A DNA stretch of 64,000 bases, from contig NC_079876.1 of NCBI RefSeq assembly GCF_029227915.1, positions 32,655,828 to 32,719,827 on the forward strand, given 5' to 3'. Both the position numbers and the translations under genes were made by a program. Under the pieces are notes generated by a model that saw only the letters and a list, made by a program, of their open reading frames with translations, was not told where the DNA came from and searched no databases. This stretch comes from Hydractinia symbiolongicarpus (Eukaryota > Cnidaria > Hydrozoa > Anthoathecata > Hydractiniidae). The first letter of the stretch is position 1; each line of letters opens with the position of its first letter. Positions 11,096 to 21,751 of this stretch are shown here, piece after piece.

Positions 11096-11136
11096 AAAAA
11101 TAATAAACATACTCATTGTTGGTCCTAATATTGGTA

Positions 11137-11985
11137 TGTTATATTGCAAGCACTAAGTACTATTCCATCCCTATGGTCCCAGAGTGCTTCGGAGTCATCC
11201 CGTTTGTCACCAATTATGAGGGCGATTGCTCTTAACATGACCATGTTAAACCGTGCTTTGACCCCCGTTGATCCTTCAAACTTTCTCAAGGCCCTACAAC
11301 GTAAGATACACTCTTCTGGAAATACAACTTTCCAATACAATTCTCAGCATGATGTGGCAGAGATGTTACTTCTTGTCTTTGATGAATCGAAAGGGTTCTC
11401 GGTAATTGCGTCTCAGAACATCTCGACAGAAGTATCGGTGTCAGTTAGCTGTAACACCTGTCTCTGTTCTTGAGTTACTGTTAAAAATCAGGACATCCTA
11501 ACACTGTCACCGTCTTCCAGCGTACAATTGTCAGTTAGTATATTTTTAGCTTCTGAAAATCTGGAGAATGAAAATAAATGGTTTTGCCCACAATGTTCCC
11601 TGCACCAAGAGAGCACTAAGGAAACAAGGATTACGAGAAATAGCGAAATTTTAACCTTGCACCTGAAAAAGTTTGCAAGAGATAGAGAACATCTGGTTAA
11701 GGACAATAAATATGTTGAAAGTTTTTCCTCTTCTAATCCTTATCTCAATATCCCGATATCTAGTGACTCGGACACATCTTTTATCCAAAAGTATGCTTTG
11801 GTAGCTGTGATAAATCACTCTGGAACATTGAATGCAGGCCACTATTGGGCCCATATCAAAGATCGGTCCACAAACTCTTGGTACCTCTGCAATGATAAGG
11901 CAATGAGCAAATTTGATCCAAGAGCGCTCAACAGCACTACATCATGTTTTCTTTTATCCCCGCTGCTAGTTTTTTTTGGTTTGTT
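11137..11985 (+). pseudogene. USP-LINE copy B, truncated deubiquitinase domain
   Basis: The copy begins in the Cys box: TGTTAT followed by ATTGCAAGCACTAAG corresponds to CY...ILQALS in copy C, so the Penelope junction falls in or just after the catalytic Cys. It continues with VDPSNFLKALQ, HDVAEMLL, the first Zn pair SCNTCLC followed by a stop (TGA at 11472), then WFCPQC, the His box NHSGTLNAGHYWAH and WYLCNDKAM. One premature stop and the missing upstream part make it a pseudogene. The His and Asp boxes are intact. Confidence 0.75.
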
Positions 11986-13017
11986 TTTTTTCCTCTTCAT
12001 AAATGCCTTCGCTGTTGCTTTAAACCTGTACTACCAGGGGCATGGGGAGGAAAATGTAAATCCGAGCGGTTTTGTATTACCCCAGCTGGTTCATACAAGC
12101 CAGTTTACCGTTAATCCCAGAGGGTAAAGAGTTCACTCTTCTCTGGTAACTTATAAGAAGCTTAGCAAGAAGGTTTGCTTTTAGCTTGTCTTTGGGTGTA
12201 ACGACCCCACTCTTTACCCCAGTTCAGTAAGGTGCCCAAGTTTACTAACTTGGTCTTCTGTCCTTAGTCAAAATATCGACAGGCTGGTCCTGTCGTGACA
12301 ACCTCCTATGTAAGGCTGAGTGTTGGGGCCCTGTAACACATGTGGAAAGCTACAGCCAGAGTCACAAGTTCTGGCGCACAGGAGGGTCTTATTTAATTCT
12401 TTTCTATATTAATATATTTTTGGCATATACATTTTTCTATTTGTGTTTGTTCTGTAACCAGTCCGTTTATGTTGTTAGCTCTGTCTTGTGTCGTATTGTT
12501 TGTGATAGAAGGATTGCTTTTTCTCTTTACGATTTTCTTAAAGAATAGTTTTAGGTCCAAGTTGGACAGTACTCATGCTTGTAAGAAGCAAGAAAGTGTA
12601 TTCAGCACCTTCTTCTGGGACCCTAATCTCAGTTTTGACAACCACCGTCCCTGTAGACAAGGTACTTCGGTGCAGCTTGCTGTATTGTAAACCTTTTTCA
12701 TTTAAGGTTGTTTTTATAGAAAAGTTCTTTCGGATGTACGGAGTGGAAGTGTTTGTTGAGAAGAGAGAAAGAGGGATTTTTTCGCTAAAATTGTGGACAC
12801 TTTTGTTATATTGAGGATTGCACAGAATTATATTTCCTGAGCAAATTTTTTTTTCGGAATAGTGGATTTTGAAAAGTTTAATACACTTTCATCCTTTTTT
12901 GCGTTCTGGAAGATGATTTCTTTTACATTCTTGCTGAAAGAGAAATTTGCAACTTCTAACTATAGTATAGCCAGCTTTCATTAGACAAGTTATATCACTG
13001 CATTAGAAAGGTGATTC
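11986..13017 (+). repeat. USP-LINE copy B 3' UTR
   Basis: It carries GAGGAAAATGTAAATCC (12047), the GCAAGAAGG hairpin block (12163-12225), and the box GTGTTGGGGCCCTGTAACAC (12320-12339) followed by the CCAGAGTCACAAGTTCTGG stem-loop. The terminal block CTAACTATAGTATAGCCAGC lies near 12957, with CATTAGACAAG downstream. Copies C and F have the same order. The 12400-12900 part is T-rich with no gene. Confidence 0.65.
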
Positions 13018-13080
13018 ACCAGCAATGAGTATTTTTTATCAATATATATTTTGGAATTTTCTTCCATCATCAGGGTTCGG
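13018..13080 (-). repeat. solo end of a second Penelope-like element
   Basis: CAATGAGTATTTTTTATCAA and the following bases align with the Penelope arm end at 8645-8715. The minus strand has CTGATGA (13073-13067), stem GGAA/TTCC, but AAAA where the functional core would have GAAA. It directly follows the tail of LINE B. Confidence 0.55.
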
Positions 13081-13870
13081 ACGCTCTTCTCTGGCCATGT
13101 AGTGGAAGCATTATTCTTGTTAACATCTTAGGTTTTTTTCTGTATGGCTTTATGCCTAATCTTACAGCCAGGTTTCGTGTTGTATTTGGACGAAAATGTT
13201 CTATTCTATTAAAAAAATTCTAAAAATAAGTTAAGGCTCTGAAAATATTGGAAATAAGACAAACGTTCTTCTATTCTATAAGATGCAAATAATGTTATCT
13301 AAAAAGATTTAATATGGTCCGTATTTTTTGGTTTACTTTTTGCCAAATCACATTCGTGGGAACAATGGAATAGTCTTACACAATTTTGAGTTTGTACCTT
13401 ATGAGGTCTAATTTGAGTCCCTGTTCAGATATTTGTTTGACCTGCTGATAGGACCGTATTTTTGGTAAGCTAGACTCTGCCACAAGGTTAGACCTGTCAA
13501 CCAACACCTATTGTTCCAAATCCAGGAAGCCAAGAAGAATTTCTCGGTCAATCCCGAATGGGTTTAGGTTATTTTTTGAATAAATTGGTTTTGAAAAGCT
13601 TTGGACACAATGTTTTCTTCATACTTGCTTAACATTGGCATTAACTGTTTGAATTGCATGTTCTGAAAACTCTTTAGCAGGGGCTACAGTACGCCTCCTT
13701 TTTTCTTTACACATTGCTTAAAGAGCATTTTTGTTTGCATTCCGATGTAGTTACTCCTATTCACCTTGTTCCAGTGTATTTCATTATATTGATATCTAAT
13801 TGCTTAGTGACATTAACATTCACAATTTTGTGCCAAATGAGGAAAAAGCTATTGTAACAATTCTTCACAC
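13081..13870. other. degenerate repeat DNA, no gene
   Basis: I see no exon. The block TTCCGATGTAGTTACTCCTA near 13750 matches the right end of the 490-bp insertion at 4791-5282, and a GGTTTTGAAAAGCTTTGGAC block near 13590 resembles other inter-repeat DNA nearby. The rest is unassigned. Confidence 0.4.
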
Positions 13871-14010
13871 TATTCTTTATTACAACAAGCATTTACTGTA
13901 AATCCTGCACTCTGGTCACAATATGCATCTAAATCCTCCTACAAATCCGTTGTTATTAACATATGTCTTTTTCTGCTGTTGACCTGTCTAAATTTTGAGA
14001 GCACTGTGAT
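13871..14010 (+). pseudogene. decayed USP-LINE fragment
   Basis: The text TAAATCCTGCACTCTGGTCA followed by ATATGCATCTAAATCCTCCT parallels the segment of copy A at 7248-7290 (TLWSQCASESS), and GACCTGTCTAAATTTTGAGA parallels DPSNFLR. Only about 130 bp are recognisable. Confidence 0.5.
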
Positions 14011-14615
14011 GCCTTTTTCTCATTTAGCTTCGACTGTTCTTATTTGTGTTTCTTGTAATCCGACAATCTATTAAGAAATTCAGGCTGAGTATGTTCTTAT
14101 TGTGTTCTTAATTTTTCGCACAATCAACAAAAAATTCTTATAAAAAGAGACGTATAAAGTGCTGTTTTATTACACTCTTTAACCTCTCGAGTGCACCTAA
14201 AATTAGTGTAATATAAATACCGTCTGTATAAGTAAATGGATTGAAGACAAGTGGTAAAAAGAAATATTGGAGATGTTTTATACTTTTAAACACAATTTTA
14301 TGCATTTAATATTGAATACTAGCAAAAAAGCAAAAATTTAAACCACACGCATGAGTTTGTAAAAGCGTCATCCTGTTTATTATACCACATGCAAGAGAAT
14401 TGCTTTTAATTGTAAAACACACATATTTTTATAACCAGTTTGTAATAGATGCACTAAAAATCCTAAAGTGTTGTTACGCTTGATGATTTGAATGCGCATT
14501 TGTATGGATGTTTCGCATCACGAAGTTCTTCCATACCGATTATCTAAATCAATAATGTCATTCTTACAACTAAACATGTTTTGGAATTAAAAAATATAAA
14601 CATGTTACAAACAAC
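14011..14615. other. AT-rich DNA, nothing recognised
   Basis: No exon, TIR or RNA gene is visible between the decayed USP fragment and the recombinase remnant. Confidence 0.4.
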
Positions 14616-14619
14616 ACAA

Positions 14620-16410
14620 TGAAAGTTACTATTAAAGACAAAGACCTTACCTTTTTTGAACTTGTATATCCTTCTTTCGTATTTTTAATCTCGTCTGAAT
14701 TTGATTCATCTTATAGTTTCCTAATATGTGCCGAATACCTTGACAGCATTTTTTTTATTTCTTTGCCCTCGCTTGAGTTGAAACATTTTTGGTGTGCTAT
14801 CAAGGTAGACTCTGTTGGTGCAATAATGCTTGAAATTGAGATCTCATCTCTTTGGTTTTCGTCAAGTTCAATGCCCGGTACATAGTTAGGGTCATCGTTA
14901 ACTATCCTTTGAACTCGTTGAACAGCTGTTTTTCTTCAATTGGTGGAAAATATCTTCGCTTGGTCCATCTTCTTCTGGGGAGTTATTAAAGAATACTGCA
15001 AGATGCGATTTCTTTTTCAAAGTATGGAAGTACTGTACCTTCCTGCACTTGTGTCTATTGAGGACTTATACCTATACCACTTATACCAGTCGTAACTGAA
15101 TGTGAAAGTAGGCCAGCAACAGGCTCAATATCATTTCTTTGATTGTTATGAATCAGAGTTGTTACTGATTTTCTTATCACAGTAGTGCTGATGTTGCCTT
15201 TAGTACCATCGTTACCGCTGTAGACACCGCTTCTGACCCATATAGAATTTATCTGCCTACTAATATAAATATATTATCAACATCAGATTTGATTTGTGAG
15301 CTTACGCAAATCACAAAAATGTCAAGTAAATGTGTTTCGTGTTTTAACAAGCATATAACCGCAGCCCCATAAATGATTTTTGTCTTGTGATCTTTTACTC
15401 GAATGATGACATTCTGGCCACTTTCGTCAGGTTTCTTTCGACTGTATTCGCGTTTGTATGGGCATTTTCAAGAACAATACTTGTCATCAAATAATCTCAC
15501 ATAGGCTCGTTGTTTTCTTGATATACGCTCACTGAGCAACGTTGTTGCGTTTCTTGCCATATCACTTTGTTGGAAACAATCCACTTGCTCAGGTGTTACC
15601 AATCTCTTTAAGATCTCCTCTTCCTTTTCATTTCTGACTTGCGATCAACTTATTGTAGCTTCTTCTCCAGACGTACAATCGCAGTTTCACACATATAAAA
15701 TCCTCTGGGGTGAAGTCTCCTATTGTCACACCCTCAAGGAAGAATTGTGTTCCTTTATATGAGCATATTCTTCAGAGGAGCAAAACCTCTAGAATTTATA
15801 TTTTAAGACTTAACTGGTCGAGTTTATCATTGTGCGTGCACTTTGTAATTTTCATTCTTCTGCATACTCAAAAAAAGATATTAATGATGAAAGATAGTGC
15901 TTTGACGTTGCTGGCTTTCTTTAATTTTATCAAAGTAATTTCGGAAGAAGTCGTCTCCAACCTTGATTCTATCAAGCAGACTTTATTTACAGAATTTTTT
16001 TTTCTACCATCAAGGGAAACCATGTGATTCAGAAAATGTGCCATGATTTTCCGTACGGTATTTTCTTGTTAGCCTCCAATCTAGTCATTTCTGAAATCAA
16101 TCAATTCTTTTTTTGGGGAATTACTTTTTTCATTTCCCGCACTACAATGGAACTACAAGTTTACCTCTTATTCGTTTAGAATTTCAGAATTCGCATCATT
16201 TAAATTTTGACTTTCTGCTGCTTTGTAGGATCTGGATTTTTTTAGCATCCCATAATATTCAATGCCAACTGGAATTTTATAATATTGTTTCAAGTGTCTG
16301 TGGAGCTTGCATTACATTTGTTGCCAGGGCAGTAGCGTTATAGTCAGCATACACCTTGACATTCTCATTTGCAGTTACTTTGCGTCGAGTAGGTTTCTTT
16401 TTCTTCCAGA
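14620..16410 (-). pseudogene. Crypton-like tyrosine-recombinase element, decayed
   Basis: Several minus-strand frames recall tyrosine-recombinase (YR) proteins of animal Crypton-like elements. Near 15600 is TPEQVDCFQQSDMARNA; near 15400, VKDHKTKIIYGAAVI; near 15190, TTVIRKSVTTLIH followed by GLLSHSVTTG, which resembles the R...H-x-x-R/H catalytic region of YRs. Further upstream (16270-16410) VWKKKKPTRRKVTANENVKV is open. Stops and frame changes occur throughout, and a LINE tail fragment sits in the middle. The RAG1-N transposon at 16426 interrupts its upstream side. The family call is from motif recall only; the catalytic Arg/His/Tyr set is not fully resolved. Confidence 0.4.
15721..15872 (+). 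repeat. USP-LINE 3' tail fragment inserted in the recombinase remnant
   Basis: GGAAGAATTGTGTTCCTTTA, then GAGGAGCAAAACCTCTAGAA, and an end at CATTGTGCGTGCACTTTGTA nearly match 2880-2996 letter for letter. It ends in the same CATTCTT-like sequence, so this is the true LINE 3' end. Confidence 0.65.
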
Positions 16411-16421
16411 CATAAGGCGTT

Positions 16422-16425
16422 CTCA
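16422..16425. other. left 4-bp target-site duplication CTCA
   Basis: CTCA directly precedes the CACGG terminus and is repeated directly after the right terminus at 21748-21751. Four bases can match by chance, but frame continuity of the flanks supports it. Confidence 0.55.
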
Positions 16426-16476
16426 CACGGTCATTCAAGTTCGCCTAGAAGCGGGAAATTCAGTCTGCGCATGCGC
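16426..16476 (+). repeat. left TIR of the RAG1-N transposon
   Basis: It starts CACGGTCATTC; the conserved inner box TTCAGTCTGCGCATG begins at 16459, 33 bases from the end. CGGGAAA precedes the box. Compared with the right TIR it holds about 11 additional bases between terminus and box. Confidence 0.7.
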
Positions 16477-16899
16477 TAATTTTGAAATTTCAAAACAACC
16501 GCAAATAAGGCGTGAAAATGACGTCATCATATTTGCATCCCTGCACAAACAACCCATTTCAGGAGAAACGGCATTACATATAAATAAACCAAACGTTTTG
16601 CCATGGTATATGAGGCCAGGGGAAGTTAGAAACATAATCTTTATCGCGCTTGCATTTGTTGTGGTTACAAAAAGCCCCTGGGAAGTAGCAACTTCTAGTG
16701 AAAAAAATTTCACAAATTCTCAGCAAAAAATCACCCAAACAAAAGTTTTCCGGCCAACAAACTAAATATTTTTAGAAAAACCGCACATTCTACTTTTATT
16801 TAGTGAAACTTTTGAGGTGCTTACATATTTTGCAAAGAGATATTTCAACATATAGTAGACCTATGATTTCACCAACCTAGCTACCGTTTACAAACAAAT

Positions 16900-19800
16900 A
16901 TGGCTGCTGATCACGTCTTGAACCTAGCCAAACTTTGCAGAATTTGTGGGTTTCTTCTGTCAAAGGATAAAAGAAACAATTTTAATGTTCTTAACGAAAA
17001 AGTTAAAGAAAAAATTCAGAAGCACTTATTTATAGACGTGTGTAACGACAAAGCAGAGCTACACCCCGCACAAATCTGTAATAAATGTTATGCTAGACTT
17101 GTTCAAAATGACAAACGCAAAAGTACAAGCAAGCATGAGTTCTTTGCTTGGAAAAAACATACTGATTTAAACTGCACTGTGTGCGAACATGTCTGTGTTA
17201 AACGAAAAGGAGGTCGGCCTAAAAAAAGACTTTCTACAGGTCGGTATTGCACTACCACAAATGCATACTGGACGAAGACTGTATCTTCAAAAATTTACGA
17301 AAAGCTAGATGAAACAAATGAACTTTACAATGAAAACTTTAAAAAGGAGAACAATCCACATTTAGATCTGTGCTTATGTCCCTCCTGTAAATCTATAATG
17401 AAAGCACCAGTTTTATTAGCCACATGCCAGCATTCTCTCTGTTACAGATGTTTCATACCAACAGTTGAAGGTCAAACTTTAGAAAGTGCAAAATGTCCAA
17501 TATGTTATACACCTGTTTCTCCTGACTTTGTCACACCTTCTAAAACAATAACGCAACTTATAAAAAACTTGCACCCTCTCATTGATCAGAAGCCAGAAAC
17601 AGCAAAACCACGTTTACTAAGCGAGGTTTATAGTATTGACAAGGAAAGCAAAATCCCCAGAGATTTCGAAGAAGCAGCTCTTCATGTTATAAAAACCAAA
17701 ATGGCTAAATCTACGCTACCTAATAGTGGCATAGAATTTATGACTGGTGGTTCAAGAGTAAGAACAATTATTTTTTTTTTTTTTTTTTTTTTGTTTAGTC
17801 AGCATAATATATTGGCTTAAATTTGGATAAATTTTTGTACAGTCTTCATATAAAATATATACATTCAAATATATCTACACATAATTTAACTTCTCATAAT
17901 TTAATATCTATATATACATGATATAATATCTACACATATATAATTCAATATCTGCACATAACTTAATATCTCACATAATTCAATATATGCACATAACAAC
18001 TTATTTAAAAACTTATATTTTCTTGCAGCCCCTGGTCTTGACTTCAACACCAAGAGCTATAAAGTCTTCAGCAGTTTGCAGAAAAACTATAGAGAACAGA
18101 AACAAGTTTATTCTTGGCCAATTGAAACTTTCAACATGTGGTACAACCGATTCTCTAATTAATCAAACCTCAAAATTGGTAAAATCATTTGCAGAACATG
18201 AAAAGGAGGAAATTTTGAACAAAGCCAACATTGCAGCTCCTATCCTTTCAGCCGAAACCATGGTCACAATGAAAGTTGATCTTGGAATCCCATGGGAAAA
18301 ATTAAAGAAAATGGGCAGGTCAATTTTTTTCTATTTTTGTTTCTTTGTGTTGTGTATTTATCCAAAAAGAAACACAGATACCTAATAGTGTTGGTACTAA
18401 GTATATATAACAAAAAATTTCAAGTGCAAAATTCTTTTACAATTTCCTAAAATTATAAGTGGCTGAAATCATTAAATATTAACATAGAATCTCAGTCAAA
18501 ACAAAGAAGTCTCGCAAAAAAGTGGACAGGAGAAGACATTAATGTTGAAAACATGCCGTTTCAATTTCCTGTTAAAGAGGGGAATGGAAAATTTTTATTG
18601 AATGAAGCACCATGGGGATATGTTGTAGATGTTCCAACACACATTCTTAAGTATCTTGATGCACTCAATGAGTACGTTTGTGCATAGAAATAGTACATGT
18701 TTTAAAAAAGCTTATCTACAAAGTTTTTTAAAATTATTGCATCTTAAAAATATAAAAATGTGAAATGATCTCAAATTAAATTATTTTTTTAGCTACTCAC
18801 AATTTGTTGAAAAGAAAATCCACAACAATGAGATACATGTGAAAATTGGGGGAGATCACGGTGGAAAGTCATTTAAAATGTCTTATCAGTGTTGCAACAC
18901 TCTACATCCTAATAGTAAAGAAAATACTGTTGTCTTCAGCCTCTTTGAGGCTAAAGACTATCGCATAAATTTAAAAATAGGATTATCCAGATTTAAAGAA
19001 CAGATAGATTTGCTTCAAACTCTTGATTGGCAGTAAGCATGAAATTTTATATAGCAAATTATAATATATAAACAAAACCCAGACAAAACTGTACCCAGTA
19101 ATAATTTAATGTATATAGTCATAATAGCTAACAATGTTGTTAAAAATTGTTGACAGGTTAAATATTTACAATTTCTCAGTTCACAATAAACTTTTTTTTT
19201 ATATATATATCAGTAGAAATTCATAAATGCCTAAGAAAGACAATTTTTTTCAATGTTTTTTTTATTCATAGGGAAAGGAAAATCAGAGTATTCATGTTTG
19301 GGGATTATGAATTCCTATGTGCAATGTATGGGATCACTGGAGCTAATGGTAACAATTAAATAATAATTTTCTGACATTTAGTTTAATTTCTGCCACTGTA
19401 AAACTAAATATTTTTCACTATGTCTTTTTTCCTCTATAGGACGTCACTGCTGCCTGTTTTGTGAAATTACTTCACAAAACATGAAAATTCCAACTTCGGT
19501 GCGGGGAAAAGCCAAACAACGAACTTTGGCAACATTAAAAGCAGATTATGAGAGCTTCAAAAATGCTGGTGGTAATATAAAATTTGCCAAAAACTACAAC
19601 AATGTCATTGATGAAGTTATGTTCAACATCCCTCTTGATCAGGTTATTATTTTAAATGATCAATTAAAATTCTTTGCACTGCAGAATTAAACACAAGACA
19701 TAAACTGAATAATATATTTTTAGGTTTCACTTCCCTCACTCCACATATCTTTGGGCACGTATTTAAAATTTTTTAACATGTTCGAAGATAGATGTCATCT

Positions 19801-21108
19801 GTTAGACGTTAAAATAGCTGGTAGCATGGCTATCAATGACAAGGTGATAGATGAAGCAGGCTTCAAGTCGTATGTAGATAGTCAAATAAAAATACGTGAT
19901 CTGGAATACCTTGTTCAGGATTATAAGGAAAAAATTGACTTGGTTCATGAAGCACTTGCCACCAATGTTTTGAAGAGCCCTGAAAAGGAAGAAGAATTAC
20001 GTAACATTTTTGAACCAAGATTGGAGCATTTAGAAATAAAATTAAAGGAAAAGGTATAAATATTTCTACATTTATTAACTCATTTATTAAAGTAAGAATT
20101 GTATCACTTAGTCACACTTTTATTCCTAAACTTAGTTGAAACAGATTGATGATTTAGAGAAGATAAGTATATTGGAGAAAAATACTGGCCCATGCGTCAA
20201 ACAATTGGACGAAAAGTTGAAAGAATTGGGAGTAGAACGTCAAGCATATCATGGTAAATCATTTGTGGGCAATGATGTCCACAAAATGCTTAAGGTAAAG
20301 TTTAACACTAGTAATATCATTAATGCATATTATATGTGCTCCTTAGAGGAGGTGAATCACAAATTGTAGGTTCCAGTAATTTTTGTTTTAATATCAAAAT
20401 TACTTCTATATAGGTACAGAATATTCTAAAGCTGTGTAACAGTATTCCGATTCTGGTAGTGTCCTTGGGTTTTGGTGCTACAGATGTTCATATGGAGGCA
20501 ATAGAGATATGCAATAACTTTAAGCTGCTCTTCCAGCACTATTCGAAGTGTCATCAGTTGATGAATTCAACACTCTACTTTGATGACAACAAACTTCGGG
20601 AAATAGGTATAATGCTTTGTTTACATTATTTTTTTTTTTAACATAGCTATAGACAAAACATCAAGCTTTCTCAACTAAAGAATATACACACATATATAAA
20701 AGAACTGAGGTATTATATAGCCACACCATACATATTTTGATATTTCTGTTGCACACTTTAATGTTCTTATTTTTAAACTATATTACAGATACAGCTATCA
20801 AAACACTGATGGCCTATTTAAGATTAACCTTTCCCAATGCATCAGTAACTCCAAAGTTACATATGTTGGAGGATCACGTGGTTGATTTCATCAGGAAATG
20901 GAAAATCGGACTGGGGATGTACGGAGAACAAGGGGCAGAAAGTATCCACCCAGTATTTAATAATTTAAGGGCAGTGTATGCAGCAGTGAGACCACATACT
21001 GCCAGACTAAAGGCTATGTTAGAGCATCATCATTTAAAAGTAAAACCTGTGGCCAAAAGTCTCACACCACAAGTAAAAAAAAGAAAGTTTAAGAACTCTG
21101 AAGAATAA
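16900..21108 (+). CDS. RAG1-N/RING transposase-like protein, about ten exons
   Basis: Probable exons: 16900-17757, 18029-18318, ~18460-18671, 18793-19032, 19272-19348, 19440-19642, 19724-20053, 20136-20294, 20414-20606, 20789-21108; nearly all have GT-AG borders with matching phase, giving about 960 residues. Exon 1 resembles the vertebrate RAG1 N-terminus: KLCRICG, then FIDVCNDKAELHPAQICNKC, then NCTVCEHVCVKRKGGRPKK; a RING follows (LCPSCKS...ATCQHSLCYRC...CPICYTP). The C-terminal part has KIGGDHGGKSFK, VFMFGDYEFLC, RHCCLFCEI (a CxxC-like pair), LHISLGTYLKFF, AYHGKSFVGND and GEQGAESIH; Asp of GGDHGG and Glu of GAESIH are candidate catalytic acids, by loose analogy with RAG1 EGNESGN. The exon 2/3 junction is off by one base with the visible sites, perhaps a small deletion. 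No in-frame stop is seen. Confidence 0.75.
17758..18028 (+). other. intron 1 of the RAG1-N gene
   Basis: The intron starts GTAAGA, holds a T-run of about 23 bases, and ends TTTTCTTGCAG. The exon before it ends in the residues TGGSR, and the same residues occur at the same intron border in the remnant at 33002, so the border is conserved between families. Confidence 0.7.
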
Positions 21109-21701
21109 ACATATAGTTAGTTTAGACATTTTTCTTTTTTAATTTTATATATATTTTAGCTAGTTAAGTTTCGGAATAGCAGAGTAAATAGTAAATCAAG
21201 GTACTTACTAGGCAGTGCGAGTGTTGTGAGTTTCTTTTCCATCATGTCGTCTCAAAGTTGACCAGTCCGTGAAATACTGCTCCATTATTATTGCAGAGTT
21301 TCAGAGCTTATTTTTTTTAAAAAAAATATGTAAGCAGCAAACTGTTGTTTTTCACAGCTTATTCGAACATAAATCTAACTGTATATGTCTTTGAATGTTC
21401 CATAAAAACTTTAGAATATGATAATTTAATGATTATCGTAAGATGTACAAAACTTGGAAGAAAAAAAGTTGCACAACAAAAAACGGTGTTATTTAAAAAC
21501 ACCTTGCTCCATGCTTCGTTTTTTCACCGCAAGCGTCTTTCTGAACACACGATAAATCGTTTTGCATCAAAGAATAAATATTTTTTTATTTATGAAAGAT
21601 GCTGTTGTTCAAAATCATTCAAGGGTAACATCTGAAAACATAATTAGCTAGCGCTCCGCAACATGCGCTACCATCTTGAAATTTTGCTGAAAAAGCGAAA
21701 G

Positions 21702-21747
21702 TCCGCCGCCCATGCGCAGACTGAACTTCCCCGCCCGAATGAACGTG
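21702..21747 (-). repeat. right TIR of the RAG1-N transposon
   Basis: Read inward on the minus strand it starts CACGTTCATTC, then GGGCGGGGAAG, and the inner box TTCAGTCTGCGCATG begins at 21725, 22 bases from the end. The box is identical to the left one. Confidence 0.7.
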
Positions 21748-21751
21748 CTCA

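Larger units (their letters stand above)
8627..11136 (-). mobile_element. Penelope-like retroelement with inverted terminal arms
   Basis: 8627-9091 is the reverse complement of 10672-11136 (465 bp each, a few mismatches). Between them is the body of a Penelope-like element on the minus strand. Penelope-like elements often have complex tandem or inverted partial copies at the 5' end; here the inverted arm replaces the true N-terminal part. The left flank is the tail of LINE A and the right flank is the USP domain of LINE B, so this is not a simple insertion into one element. Confidence 0.85.
16426..21747 (+). mobile_element. RAG1-N-type DNA transposon (N-RAG-TP-like), near intact
   Basis: The 5.3-kb element runs between inverted termini starting CACGGTCATTC (left) and CACGTTCATTC (right, reverse complement), which share the inner box TTCAGTCTGCGCATG. 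CTCA flanks both sides (16422-16425 and 21748-21751) as a 4-bp target duplication. Inside is one ten-exon gene for a protein with a RAG1-like N-terminus, a RING and a transposase-like C-terminal part. The combination of RAG1 N-terminal similarity and a transposase resembles the N-RAG-TP element described from the sea slug Aplysia (recalled, not checked). Removing the element and one CTCA leaves a continuous minus-strand frame in the flanks. Confidence 0.75.

Noticed and set aside
16900-21108. Calling the gene a true RAG1 orthologue
   Set aside because: Only the N-terminus and RING resemble RAG1 clearly. In the C-terminal part the RAG1 ALHCD-type Asp region reads LHISLG, and the similarity is too loose to name it RAG1.
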